Assembly (NCBI RefSeq): GCF_003234965.1
Contig: NZ_QKVK01000002.1
Location: forward strand, 248,001 to 312,000
From: Aestuariivirga litoralis
GTDB taxonomy: Bacteria > Pseudomonadota > Alphaproteobacteria > Rhizobiales > Aestuariivirgaceae
Length of the DNA: 64,000 nucleotides
Direction of reading: 5' to 3'
Positions 35,125-43,749 of this stretch are shown here, in pieces. Each line of letters opens with the position of its first letter. Position 1 is the stretch's first letter. A program made the translations under genes and the position numbers. Below the pieces are notes generated by a model. That model was not told where the DNA came from and did no database searches. It saw nothing but the letters and a program-made list of their open reading frames with translations.

Positions 35125-36396
35125 TCAGCGCTTCTTCTTGGCCGATTTCTTGGCAACTGCCTTCTTCCTGGACCCGCCGCCGGCCTTCACGATCAGGTGC
35201 TCGGGGCCATAGGGGAAGCCGGTGATGTTGCGGTTGCCCTTCTCGGTGATGACCAGGATGTCATGCTCGCGATAGCCGCCGGCACCCTTCTGGCCCTCGG
35301 GGATCATGATCATCGGCTCCATCGAGACGACCATGCCGGGCTCCAGCACGGTGTCGCAATCCTCGCGCAGCTCGAGGCCGCCCTCGCGGCCATAGTAGTG
35401 GCAGAGCACGCCGAAGGAGTGGCCATAGCCGAAGGTGCGGTACTTGAGGAGATCGTGCTTGGCATAGATCTCGTTCAGCGCCTTGGCGACGTCGGAGCAC
35501 TTCGCACCCGGCACGAGCAGCTTCTTGCCCTCGTCATGGACGTGGCAGTTGATCTCCCACAGGCGAATGTGCTCCTTGGACGCCGTCTCGGCGAAGAGCG
35601 TGCGCTCGAGCGCGACGTAATAGCCCGCCACCATCGGGAAGCAGTTGAGGCTCAGGATGTCGCCTTTCCTGATCTTCTTCGAGGTGACGGGATTGTGTGC
35701 GCCGTCGGTGTTGACGCCCGACTGGAACCAGGTCCAGGTGTCGAGAAGCTCGCCCTGCGGCCAGACCTTGGCAATTTCGCGCACCATGGCCTGGGTCGAA
35801 TGCAGCGCCACCTCATGTTCCGGAACGCCAACGGCAATGGCCTCGACGCAGGCCGCGCCGCCGATGTCGGCAATGCGCGTCATCTTGGTGATGTGCTTGA
35901 TCTCTTCCGCGCTCTTGATCATGCGCAGCCGCATCGAGGGGGCTGCGACGTCGACGAACTCGACGCCCGGGAAGGCGTCTTCCAGCTGCTTGCGGAAGTC
36001 GAGGTTCACATGGTCGAACTCGATGCCGATGCGCCTGGCACCCTTCATCAGCGCCTTGATGGCAACGAAATAGTTCTCCTTCGACCAGTCGGTATAGGTC
36101 ACGTTGTCGCCGAAGGTGCGGCGCGCCGGCTGGCCGCCGTCAATGGCAGCGGTGACGGAGGTCGTCTTGTTCGGCGTGATGACCAGGCCATACTTGCGGC
36201 CGAAGTAGCAATAGAGGAAGTCGGAGAGATAGTTGATGTTGTGGTAGCTGGTGAACAGGCAGGCATCGACCTTGGCCTTCTTCATCCAGCCCTTGATGCC
36301 GTCCTGGCGGCGCTTCATCTCGGCGTCCGAGAAGGTCGGCTTCGGCTTCTTGCCATTGTTGCGATAGTCGACGACCGCAGGGCGAGCGAGGTTCAT
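35125..36396 (-). CDS. Creatinase (creatine amidinohydrolase)
   Basis: 423 residues from the ATG at 36396. This start has GGAG nine bases upstream and a candidate promoter just before it; the longer frame to 36483 would include that promoter. The pita-bread M24 fold closely follows known creatinases: FTSYHNINYLSDFLYCYFGR, DTWTWFQSGVNTDGAHNPVT (H234 corresponds to the catalytic His232 of the Pseudomonas enzyme), YRTFGYGHSFG and VVSMEPMIMIPEG. It hydrolyses creatine to sarcosine and urea, supplying sarcosine oxidase. The last 18 residues form an extra Lys/Arg-rich tail (GGGSRKKAVAKKSAKKKR). A divergent LysR gene probably regulates it. Confidence 0.93.
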   Translation of the reverse strand: MNLARPAVVDYRNNGKKPKPTFSDAEMKRRQDGIKGWMKKAKVDACLFTSYHNINYLSDFLYCYFGRKYGLVITPNKTTSVTAAIDGGQPARRTFGDNVTYTDWSKENYFVAIKALMKGARRIGIEFDHVNLDFRKQLEDAFPGVEFVDVAAPSMRLRMIKSAEEIKHITKMTRIADIGGAACVEAIAVGVPEHEVALHSTQAMVREIAKVWPQGELLDTWTWFQSGVNTDGAHNPVTSKKIRKGDILSLNCFPMVAGYYVALERTLFAETASKEHIRLWEINCHVHDEGKKLLVPGAKCSDVAKALNEIYAKHDLLKYRTFGYGHSFGVLCHYYGREGGLELREDCDTVLEPGMVVSMEPMIMIPEGQKGAGGYREHDILVITEKGNRNITGFPYGPEHLIVKAGGGSRKKAVAKKSAKKKR

Positions 36397-36429
36397 GGTG
36401 GGCGTTTCTCCGGGTTTGAAATGTGCGGA

Positions 36430-36459
36430 ATAACTTCCCCGGATAAGCCCTTGTGTCAA
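36430..36459 (-). promoter_or_regulatory. Candidate promoter of creatinase
   Basis: Read on the minus strand, a perfect TTGACA -35 (36459-36454) is followed after 18 bases by AGTTAT (36435-36430). The predicted start point near 36423 would leave a leader of about 27 bases before the ATG at 36396. The region is shared with the divergent LysR gene. Confidence 0.5.
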
Positions 36460-36508
36460 AAGACGATCCCTCACATAATCCATGAAATTTCCTCATGGAG
36501 CCTTCCCG

Positions 36509-37399
36509 GTGTCCCGCCTGCCCTCATTGAATGCGCTCCGCTGCTTCGAAGCCGCCGCCCGCTCGGGCTCCTTCTCGCGGGCAGCGGAGGAGCTGAACGT
36601 CACCCAGTCCGCCGTGAGCCACCAGGTGCGCCAGCTCGAACAGTGGTTCGGCATCACCCTGTTCGACCGGCTGGGCCGCCAGACCATGCCCACCCAGAAG
36701 GGCCAGGAACTCGCCCGCTCGCTGGCCGAGGCCTTCGACATCATGGCCGCCGCCTGCCGCCGCCTGCAGCAGTCGGACCAGGGGCCGGCCCTCACCATTG
36801 CCGCACTCCCCTCCTTCGCCACCATCTGGCTGATCCCCAAGCTGTCGCAGTTCTTCCGCGAGCACCCGGAGATCTCGGTGAAGGTGGTCTATGCCTTCGC
36901 CGACCACAAGGTGGACTTCGACGAGGTGGACATTGCGGTGCTGTGGGGGCCCGGCGAGTGGGACGGCTGCCGCTCCACGAAGCTGCTGCCCGGCAGCACG
37001 GTGCCGATCTGCAACCCGATCTACCTCGAGAAGGAAGGCCCCTTCGACGTGCCGCAGACCATCCTGGGCAAGCCCCTGCTCCATGATACCGACCGGCTGG
37101 ACTGGCAGAACTGGATGCGCCACGCCGGCCTCAAGCATGCCGGCCCCTCGCCCGGCCCCATCTTCCAGGACTTCAACCTGCTGCGCGCCGCAGCGCTGGC
37201 CGGCCAGGGCATCGCGCTGTGCCCCAAGAGCTTGATCGCTGATGACCTCGCCTCGGGCCGCCTCGTTCAGCTCTTCGACATCGACATCAAGCAGGACTAC
37301 GCCTACTCGATCATCGAGCCCGCCTCCGGCATCGCGCGCCGCACCGAGGCGCTCGACACCTTCAAGGACTGGCTGCTGAGCACGGCGAAGGGGCGATAG
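36509..37399 (+). CDS. LysR-family regulator, GcvA-like, divergent from creatinase
   Basis: 296 residues from a GTG at 36509 with GGAG (36497-36500) eight bases upstream; an ATG at 36482 lacks a ribosome site. The N-terminal winged helix (SLNALRCFEAAARSGSFSRA; NVTQSAVSHQVRQLE) precedes the effector-binding domain. The length and the LNALxxFExAARxGS start equal those of the LysR at 13038, suggesting paralogs. By position it should control creatinase from the 112 bp shared intergenic region. Confidence 0.92.
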   Translation: MSRLPSLNALRCFEAAARSGSFSRAAEELNVTQSAVSHQVRQLEQWFGITLFDRLGRQTMPTQKGQELARSLAEAFDIMAAACRRLQQSDQGPALTIAALPSFATIWLIPKLSQFFREHPEISVKVVYAFADHKVDFDEVDIAVLWGPGEWDGCRSTKLLPGSTVPICNPIYLEKEGPFDVPQTILGKPLLHDTDRLDWQNWMRHAGLKHAGPSPGPIFQDFNLLRAAALAGQGIALCPKSLIADDLASGRLVQLFDIDIKQDYAYSIIEPASGIARRTEALDTFKDWLLSTAKGR

Positions 37400-37501
37400 G
37401 ACGGCGGGTTGAGACCAGCACGCCCCATGGACTGCCGGCCGCATTCATAACCGCGGGAAGCGGCCGCCGTTTGTGAATTGACTCCGGCACTAACCATAGC
37501 C

Positions 37502-38482
37502 ATGAGCCATGCAATCGTCACCACAGACTTTGGCTCCGGCACTGCCTGCATGCGCATCCTCGTAGAACTACCAAGCAACATGCTTGCGAGGTACGCAACT
37601 TACCTGAAGCGGGTCATAAGCGGTTCGGATGTCGTCGTCCGGTTGTTGTTTGAACCACGTCTCCTGGCGACGCTGAGAGACAAGGCGTGCGGACTGGAGC
37701 CCGACAGGGCAAGGCAGCGCGGAGCCGTGCTTTCGACACTGTACAGGGTGACCTTCGAACTCCGGCCGCAGCGGATTTCCAGCCTCATGAACAGCAGCTC
37801 GATTCGAAACATATTCTGGGCCAACCTCCGCGTCTCGCAGCGCATAAAGGATGCCGGACTTCATGCTCAGTTGATGGGAAGCGGGATGACCGTTGCCGCT
37901 GTTCCGGCAAAGTCCGGGAATGTGACCGTCAAGCTAAGGTACAACAGATACATCAACATCGAGGAAGGGGATTTCATCCTGTTCGTGGAGTGTGACGGTT
38001 GCGTCGTCCACTTTCTCACATTCAGCTTCTGCACGGGAATGACCGGCCAGCCGGACCAAGCGGCCATCCTCATTGGCGGAAGCCAGGGTTGCCAGCCGCA
38101 TCTCCGGGAGTTCCGCCGCCATCTGGTGAGGGACTGTTTCGACATTGCACCGGAAGAGGTGCTGATCCTGGCCATCCGCGGCCTAGCCCGCAAATTCGGA
38201 TGTGGCTCCATCCTTGCCGTCGGATGCGACATTCATTCCAAGGCGATCGTGGATACGGACTACGAGCAGATGAAGCCGCAGCTGGAAAAATCCTACGATA
38301 TGTTCTGGCTGTCACATGCGGCCCGGCGGCACTCCGACTATTACCTGTTCGATGTCTCGGAAGATCCGATACCCTCAGCCGTTCCTGCGGGAGAACACAA
38401 GGCGCGAAAACTGAGGAAGCGCGGCCTGAAACGGCATATTCTGGCCTGCGCCGAGGGCCTTTGGGAAGGCGAGAGGGCATAG
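37502..38482 (+). CDS. DUF535 (VirK/YbjX-like) protein, compositionally atypical
   Basis: 326 residues from the ATG at 37502; the start is uncertain because no ribosome site is clear, and a TTG at 37478 also lies in frame. The C-terminal half shows the DUF535 pattern: ILIGGSQGC, GLARKFGCGSILAVGCDIHSK and a YDMFWL-YYLFDV ending. The function is unknown; VirK/YbjX relatives are linked to envelope stress and virulence in enterobacteria. G+C is visibly lower and codons such as ATA, AGG and TTG more frequent than in neighbours, which suggests horizontal acquisition. It stands alone between LysR and an MFS gene. Confidence 0.72.
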   Translation: MSHAIVTTDFGSGTACMRILVELPSNMLARYATYLKRVISGSDVVVRLLFEPRLLATLRDKACGLEPDRARQRGAVLSTLYRVTFELRPQRISSLMNSSSIRNIFWANLRVSQRIKDAGLHAQLMGSGMTVAAVPAKSGNVTVKLRYNRYINIEEGDFILFVECDGCVVHFLTFSFCTGMTGQPDQAAILIGGSQGCQPHLREFRRHLVRDCFDIAPEEVLILAIRGLARKFGCGSILAVGCDIHSKAIVDTDYEQMKPQLEKSYDMFWLSHAARRHSDYYLFDVSEDPIPSAVPAGEHKARKLRKRGLKRHILACAEGLWEGERA

Positions 38483-38587
38483 GCTCGTCACGCCCCCGCT
38501 CCTTCCGCGGCAGAGGGCGACCCAACACATACCCAACCTGCCAACCCGGCATTGGCCACAACCCGCGTTTCCCGCTACGCAGTCTCC

Positions 38588-39805
38588 ATGGTCACCACCC
38601 ATTTCACCCCCGCCAAGGTCCAGGGCACCACCTATGCCGTGCTCTTCGCGGTCACGGCGGGGCACCTGATCAACGACACGCTGCAGGCGCTGCTGCTCTC
38701 GATCTATCCGTTGCTGCGCGACCTGCACAACCTGAGCTTTGCCCAGGTTGGCTTCATCACCATGGCCTTCCAGGCCACGGCCTCCGTGCTGCAGCCGCTG
38801 ATCGGGCATTACACCGACAAGAAGCCCTTTCCCTTCTCGCTGCCGATCGCGCCGGCCCTGTCGCTCGTCGGCCTCGTGGTGGTGGGGCTCGCCCACAGCT
38901 ACGAGATGATCCTGGTGGGCGCCACGCTCATCGGCATCGGCTCGTCGATCTTCCATCCGGAGGCCTCGCGGCTGGCGCGGCTGTCATCGGGCGGGCGCTT
39001 CGGCTTCGCGCAGTCGGTGTTCCAGGTGGGCGGCAACTTCGGCACCTCCATCGGGCCGCTGCTCGCCGCCTTCTTCGTGGTGCCGCATGGCCAGGGGAGC
39101 GTCGCGTGGCTGGCACTCCTCGCCCTCTTCTCCGTCGCCATCCTCAGCTATGCCGCCAAGTGGTATGCGCATCACCTTTCGCCCAAGAACGGGGTGAAGC
39201 GCGGCCATGTGCCGCCCAACCCGCTGCCGCGGCGCATGGTGATGACCTCGCTCACCGTGCTGCTCTGCCTGATGTTCTCGAAATTCGTCTACACCTCGTC
39301 GATGTCGAGCTTCTATACCTTCTACCTGATCGACACCTTCGGCCTCAGCCCCAAGGAAGCGCAGATCGACCTCTTCATCTATCTCGCCGCCTTCGCCGCG
39401 GGCACGCTGCTGGGCGGGCCCATCGGCGACAGGATCGGGCGCAAGGCCGTCATCTGGTTCTCGGTGCTGGGCGCCCTGCCCTTCACCCTCGCCCTGCCCT
39501 ATGCCAACCACTTCTGGGCGGTCATGCTGTCCGTGCCCATCGGCTTCATCCTGGCCTCTGCCTTCTCGGCCATGCTGGTCTTTGCGCAGGAGCTGATGCC
39601 GGGGCGGGTTGGCATGATCTCGGGGCTGTTCTTCGGCCTCGCCTTCGGCATCGCGGCGGCGGGTGCAGCACTCCTCGGCGTGATCGCAGACTGGACCTCG
39701 ATCGGCTTCGTCTTCCACGTCTGCTCCTTCCTGCCGGCCTTCGGGCTGCTCGCCATGTTCCTGCCCAGCCAGAAGCAGCTTGCGGCCGCGCAAGGTGCGG
39801 GTTGA
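38588..39805 (+). CDS. MFS transporter, fosmidomycin-resistance (Fsr) type
   Basis: 405 residues from the ATG at 38588; a TTG at 38552 in frame is less likely. About 12 membrane segments are seen, with the Fsr-like start TYAVLFAVTAGHLINDTLQALLLSIYP, LIGHYTDKKPFP and GIGSSIFHPEASRLAR. A second A-like motif, GGPIGDRIGRKAV, opens the second half. The family exports fosmidomycin and probably other small molecules. moaA begins 34 bp downstream. Confidence 0.9.
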   Translation: MVTTHFTPAKVQGTTYAVLFAVTAGHLINDTLQALLLSIYPLLRDLHNLSFAQVGFITMAFQATASVLQPLIGHYTDKKPFPFSLPIAPALSLVGLVVVGLAHSYEMILVGATLIGIGSSIFHPEASRLARLSSGGRFGFAQSVFQVGGNFGTSIGPLLAAFFVVPHGQGSVAWLALLALFSVAILSYAAKWYAHHLSPKNGVKRGHVPPNPLPRRMVMTSLTVLLCLMFSKFVYTSSMSSFYTFYLIDTFGLSPKEAQIDLFIYLAAFAAGTLLGGPIGDRIGRKAVIWFSVLGALPFTLALPYANHFWAVMLSVPIGFILASAFSAMLVFAQELMPGRVGMISGLFFGLAFGIAAAGAALLGVIADWTSIGFVFHVCSFLPAFGLLAMFLPSQKQLAAAQGAG

Positions 39806-39839
39806 CCTTGCCGGTGTATACGCCCAAATATAACGCACC

Positions 39840-40847
39840 ATGACCGCCCAACCTGCCCTGATCGACCCATTCGGACGCCACGTCAGCTACCTGCGCGTGT
39901 CGGTGACGGACCGTTGCGACTTCCGCTGCGTCTATTGCATGGCGGAGGACATGACCTTCCTGCCGAAGCGCGACCTGCTCTCGCTCGAGGAGCTGGACCG
40001 CGTCTGCACCGCCTTCATCGACAAGGGCGTGAAGAAGATCCGGCTGACCGGCGGCGAGCCACTGGTGCGCAAGGGCATCATGACACTGGTCGAGAGCCTT
40101 GGCCGCCACTTGAAGAGTGGCGCGCTGGAGGAACTCACCCTCACCACCAACGGCTCGCAGCTTGCCCGCTTCGCCGATGAACTCGCCGGTCATGGCGTCC
40201 GCCGCATCAATGTCTCGGTCGACACGCTGGACGAGGCGAAGTTCCGCCAGATCACCCGCTGGGGCGACCTGCCCAAGGTGAAGGAGGGCCTGAAGGCCGC
40301 GCAGAAGGCCGGCCTGTCGATCAAGATCAACGCCGTGGCGCTGAAGGGCGTCAACGACACCGAAATCCCCGAGATGCTGCGCTGGGCGCATGGGGAAGGC
40401 ATGGACCTCACGCTGATCGAGACCATGCCGCTCGGTGACATCGACGGCGACCGGACAGACCAGTATCTCCCCCTCTCCGTCGTCCGCGCGCAGCTGATGG
40501 ACCAGTTCACGCTGGAGGACATCGCCTACAAGACCGGCGGCCCGGCACGCTATGTGCGGGTGAAGGAGACGGACGGCCGCCTCGGCTTCATCACGCCGAT
40601 GACCCATAATTTCTGCGAGAGCTGCAACCGTGTCCGCCTCACCTGCACCGGCACGCTCTACATGTGCCTCGGACAAGAGGACGCCGCCGACCTCCGCGCG
40701 CCGCTGCGCGCCTCGGAGGGGAACGAGCTTCTCAATGCCGCCATCGACGAGGCCATCGGGCGGAAGCCCAAGGGCCATGACTTCGTCATCGACCGCCGCC
40801 ACAACAAGCCGGCGGTGGCGCGCCACATGAGCGTCACCGGCGGCTGA
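39840..40847 (+). CDS. moaA: GTP 3',8-cyclase (molybdenum cofactor biosynthesis protein A)
   Basis: 335 residues. The radical-SAM cluster ligands are C26, C30 and C33 (CDFRCVYC). The second iron-sulfur site is in [15 protein letters not shown], and the protein ends in the conserved Gly-Gly (SVTGG). It converts GTP to 3',8-cyclo-7,8-dihydro-GTP in the first step of molybdopterin synthesis. No other moa gene is adjacent, so it is separate from the rest of the pathway. Confidence 0.97.
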   Translation: MTAQPALIDPFGRHVSYLRVSVTDRCDFRCVYCMAEDMTFLPKRDLLSLEELDRVCTAFIDKGVKKIRLTGGEPLVRKGIMTLVESLGRHLKSGALEELTLTTNGSQLARFADELAGHGVRRINVSVDTLDEAKFRQITRWGDLPKVKEGLKAAQKAGLSIKINAVALKGVNDTEIPEMLRWAHGEGMDLTLIETMPLGDIDGDRTDQYLPLSVVRAQLMDQFTLEDIAYKTGGPARYVRVKETDGRLGFITPMTHNFCESCNRVRLTCTGTLYMCLGQEDAADLRAPLRASEGNELLNAAIDEAIGRKPKGHDFVIDRRHNKPAVARHMSVTGG

Positions 40848-40900
40848 GCCTTGCAATTCCGGCATAGCGGCGCAGGGCGGAAGCGCGCTACCCATCGCTG

Positions 40901-41809
40901 ATGCTCCGCCTGCCGCAAAACACCGCCCTCCGCGCCGGCGTCCTCATGGTCTGCGCCATGGGGTCCTTCGTCTGCAACGACACGATCGTGAAGATCGTCG
41001 GCAAGCATTTGCCGGTGGGCGAGCTGATCGCGCTGCGCGGCGTTATGGCCATGGCGATCCTCACCGCCATCTGCGCATCCCAGGGGTTGCTGAAGGAACT
41101 CCCCAAGATCCGCCAGAAGAACGTGCTGATGCGCTCGACCTGCGATCTCTTCGCCACCGTCGCCTTCGTCACCGCGCTGGTGCACATGCCCATCGCAAAC
41201 CTGACATCCGTCATGCAGGCGGTGCCGCTGGCCGTGGCCCTGCTCTCCATGCTGTTCCTCGGCGAGGAGGTGGGCTGGCGGCGCATGATCGCCATCATCG
41301 GCGGATTCATCGGTGTGCTGATGATCGTCAAGCCCTCGGTTGCCAACTTCTCGATCTACGAGGTGCTGGCGCTGGCCATCGTGCTCTTCGTCGCGGTGAG
41401 GGACCTGCTGACCAAGACCATCCCCGCCCGCATCCCGGTCTTCGTGGTGGCGCTGGCGAATGCGGGCTTCGTCACCGCGGGCGGCCTGGCGCTGATCGCC
41501 TTCCAGGGCCTGACGCCGCCGGATTGGTGGGAGGTCGGCCTGCTGGCGCTCGCGGCCTGCTTCCTCTCCTCCGGCTATCTGCTGATGGTGGCCACACTCC
41601 GGCTGGGCGAGCTCACCGCCACGGCCCCCTTCCGCTATTCGGTGATGGTCTTCGCCATCATCTCCGGCATTGTCGTCTTCGGCGAGTTCCCGGACTGGAT
41701 CGCCATTCTCGGCATGGTGTTGATCGTGGTCTGCGGGCTCTATGCCGCGCACCGCGAGGCGATCAGGGCCAGGGCCCTCAGTGATAGCGCAGGAATGCCA
41801 GCGCCGTGA
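40901..41809 (+). CDS. EamA/DMT-family transporter
   Basis: 302 residues with about ten membrane segments in two EamA repeats. Examples are GELIALRGVMAMAILTAI and MPIANLTSVMQAVPLAVALLSMLFLGE, the S-adenosylmethionine-uptake/RarD-like region where the fourth helix carries the substrate-facing polar residues. The substrate is unknown. The 3' end overlaps the convergent TauE gene by 32 bp. Confidence 0.88.
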   Translation: MLRLPQNTALRAGVLMVCAMGSFVCNDTIVKIVGKHLPVGELIALRGVMAMAILTAICASQGLLKELPKIRQKNVLMRSTCDLFATVAFVTALVHMPIANLTSVMQAVPLAVALLSMLFLGEEVGWRRMIAIIGGFIGVLMIVKPSVANFSIYEVLALAIVLFVAVRDLLTKTIPARIPVFVVALANAGFVTAGGLALIAFQGLTPPDWWEVGLLALAACFLSSGYLLMVATLRLGELTATAPFRYSVMVFAIISGIVVFGEFPDWIAILGMVLIVVCGLYAAHREAIRARALSDSAGMPAP

Positions 41810-42539
41810 GGCAGACGGCCCAGACGAGGATGCCCTTGCGCACATAGTGGTGCGGAATGCGCAGCGCCACCTTGGCGGTGAAATAGCCCGAGATCATCGC
41901 CCCCGTCATCATGACGAGCGACGGCACCCAGCGGATGACGCCCGCCTGCGCGAAGATCAGTATCGAGATCACCGTCATCAGCGTGATGGTGATGTTCCGG
42001 ATGGCATTGGCCTGGTGCACGCTCATGTGGCTGAAGATCGCGTAGATCGCGAACATCACGATCCCCATGCCGAGCCCAAAGTAACCGCCATAGACGAAGA
42101 CGATGAACTCCAGCACGAAGGACAGCCACAGCCAGCGCGTGCCGTCGAAGGCGAAGTCACGCTCGAGCTTGTTCTTCAGCCAGGGTCCGAAAGCGAAGGA
42201 GGTGGTGGCGAAGAGCAGGAGCCACGGGATCACCCGCTCGAAGGCCGCCTGCCCGGTGTGGATGAGGATCCACGAACCAAGCACGCCACCCGCCGCCGCG
42301 AGGCAGAGCCTCAGCCACAGGTGCTTCCTCACCTTCTTCAGCTCGTGCCGGTAGACGACGGTGCCCACGACATTGGCAGGCAGCACCGCGACGAAGTTGG
42401 AGGCATTGGCCTCGATCTCGGTCATGCCCGCCGCGAGCAGCAGCGGGAAGGTCATGAAGCCCGCCCCGCCCGCCATCACGTTGATGAAGCCCGCCAGCAG
42501 GCCGCCGGCGAAGAGCAGGATGATGTGCAGAAGGTCCAA
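41778..42539 (-). CDS. TauE/SafE-family sulfite/anion exporter
   Basis: 253 residues with seven or eight membrane segments. The family signature is at the start (LLFAGGLLAGFINVMAGGAGFMTFP), followed by ASNFVAVLPANVVGTVVYR, and YGGYFGLGMGIVMFAIYAIF in the second half. Members export sulfite, sulfoacetate or other sulfur-containing anions. No sulfonate-degradation genes are adjacent. It overlaps the DMT transporter tail to tail. Confidence 0.9.
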   Translation of the reverse strand: MDLLHIILLFAGGLLAGFINVMAGGAGFMTFPLLLAAGMTEIEANASNFVAVLPANVVGTVVYRHELKKVRKHLWLRLCLAAAGGVLGSWILIHTGQAAFERVIPWLLLFATTSFAFGPWLKNKLERDFAFDGTRWLWLSFVLEFIVFVYGGYFGLGMGIVMFAIYAIFSHMSVHQANAIRNITITLMTVISILIFAQAGVIRWVPSLVMMTGAMISGYFTAKVALRIPHHYVRKGILVWAVCLTALAFLRYH

Positions 42540-42626
42540 GGCGGCGCGGTCTCTCGAGAAGGCTCCCGCCGTTATGACGGGTCTGGCGCAGGCTCCGCAA
42601 GGTGGCTTGGCTCAACCCTCCCCTCC

Positions 42627-42702
42627 CATCATCGCCGGGCTCGTCCCGGCGATCCTATTCCGCCGCCCGCAAAGGATGCCCGGGACGAGCCCGGTCATGA
42701 TG
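42627..42702. repeat. REP-like inverted repeat, family B, copy 1
   Basis: The outer arms are CATCATCGCCGGGCTCGTCC (42627-42646) and its near reverse complement ending at 42702 (GGACGAGCCCGGTCATGATG). Internal GGCGATCC and GGATGCCC parts also mirror each other. It lies in the divergent gap between the TauE gene and the ICMT-like gene; the rest of 42540-42760 shows nothing else I can call. Confidence 0.8.
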
Positions 42703-42760
42703 AGCCCCGGGGCCATGAGCCCCCTTACCCCGCCCCCGGAATCCCCCTACACTCGCCCGC

Positions 42761-43294
42761 ATGTGGCTCCATGTCCTGATCCTTGCCCTCGTCACCCTGC
42801 AGCGGGTGATCGAGCTCGTCATCGCCCACCGCAACACGAAGAAGATCGAGGCGCGCGGCGGTTTCGAGGTGGGGTCGAACCGCTATGGCTTCGTGGTGGC
42901 GCTGCAGGTGCTGTGGCTCGCCGGGCTGTGGTACCTCGTGCTGACCTATCTCCCGCCGATCGACCAGCCCTGGATCTATGCCTATGTGGTGCTCGAGGCG
43001 ACGCGTGGCTGGATCGTGGCGGCGCTGGGCAGCAGCTGGACGACCAGGCTCATGGTGGTGCCGGGCGAAAAGCTCCCCGACGAGGGCTTCCACAGCTGGA
43101 TCCGCCACGCCAACTATTTCGTGGTGGCAGCCGAGATCTTCATCCTGCCACTGGCCTTCGGGCTCATCTGGTATGCGCTGGGCTTCGGCATCCTGAACCT
43201 CGCCCTGCTGTTCTGGCGCATGAAGTCGGAGGACGCGGCGCTGCGGCCGCTCCGCGAGGAGCCCACCCCGGCCGAGGAAACGCCCGAGGCCTAG
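42761..43294 (+). CDS. Isoprenylcysteine carboxyl methyltransferase-like integral membrane protein
   Basis: 177 residues with four or five membrane segments. The C-terminal ICMT-like region reads LPDEGFHSWIRHANYFVVAAEIFILPLAFGL, where the R-H-x-NY motif matches the SAM-binding part of the ICMT/YpbQ (PF04140) group. Bacterial members methylate lipophilic acceptors such as alkylpyrones, but no polyketide synthase gene is nearby here. The start follows the family B repeat by 58 bp. It is tail to tail with the PCuAC gene, sharing CTAG at 43291-43294. Confidence 0.8.
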   Translation: MWLHVLILALVTLQRVIELVIAHRNTKKIEARGGFEVGSNRYGFVVALQVLWLAGLWYLVLTYLPPIDQPWIYAYVVLEATRGWIVAALGSSWTTRLMVVPGEKLPDEGFHSWIRHANYFVVAAEIFILPLAFGLIWYALGFGILNLALLFWRMKSEDAALRPLREEPTPAEETPEA

Positions 43295-43749
43295 TTCATC
43301 TGGGCGACGCCGCCCACCTTCGCCTTCACCTGCACCTCGCCCGCCTTCTCGAAGGTGAGCGTGAGGTCGATCTCGTCTCCCTCCTTCAGCGGCCTTGTCA
43401 GCCCCATCAGCATGATGTGATAGCCGCCGGGCTTCATCTCCAGCATGCCATGGGCGGGAATGTCGATCGCATCGACATGCGCCATCTTCATCACGCCATC
43501 GACCTGCCTGGTCTCATGCAGCCCCGCCATCCGGGCGGCGGGGGTGGAGACGGCGACGAGCCGGTCGGCGTCGCCATGTAGCATCAGGCTCACATAGGCG
43601 GCCCCGGTTTCGGCGCCGGCCGTGGCCGAGGCGCGGGCATAGGCCTTCATCACCATAACGCTACTGGCATGGGCCCCCGGCGCCAGTGCTAGGATGGCGG
43701 AAAGGGTGAGGGCGATGGCGGCGGCGACTTCGATCAGGGGCTTGCGCAT
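43291..43749 (-). CDS. PCu(A)C copper chaperone
   Basis: 152 residues from the ATG at 43749, which has GGAGG five bases upstream. A signal peptide (MRKPLIEVAAAIALTLSAIL, cleaved near AHA) precedes the domain. The copper motif H-x10-M-x21-H-x-M is exact: H78, M89, H111, M113. Family members deliver Cu(I) to cytochrome c oxidase in the periplasm. Its start codon overlaps that of the divergent DUF1194 gene within CATG, if the latter starts at 43748. Confidence 0.93.
   Translation of the reverse strand: MRKPLIEVAAAIALTLSAILALAPGAHASSVMVMKAYARASATAGAETGAAYVSLMLHGDADRLVAVSTPAARMAGLHETRQVDGVMKMAHVDAIDIPAHGMLEMKPGGYHIMLMGLTRPLKEGDEIDLTLTFEKAGEVQVKAKVGGVAQMN

Noticed and set aside
35125-36396. Xaa-Pro aminopeptidase
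   Set aside because: The fold is M24, but the sequence follows creatinase closely, including FTSYHNINY and the GAHNPVT histidine.
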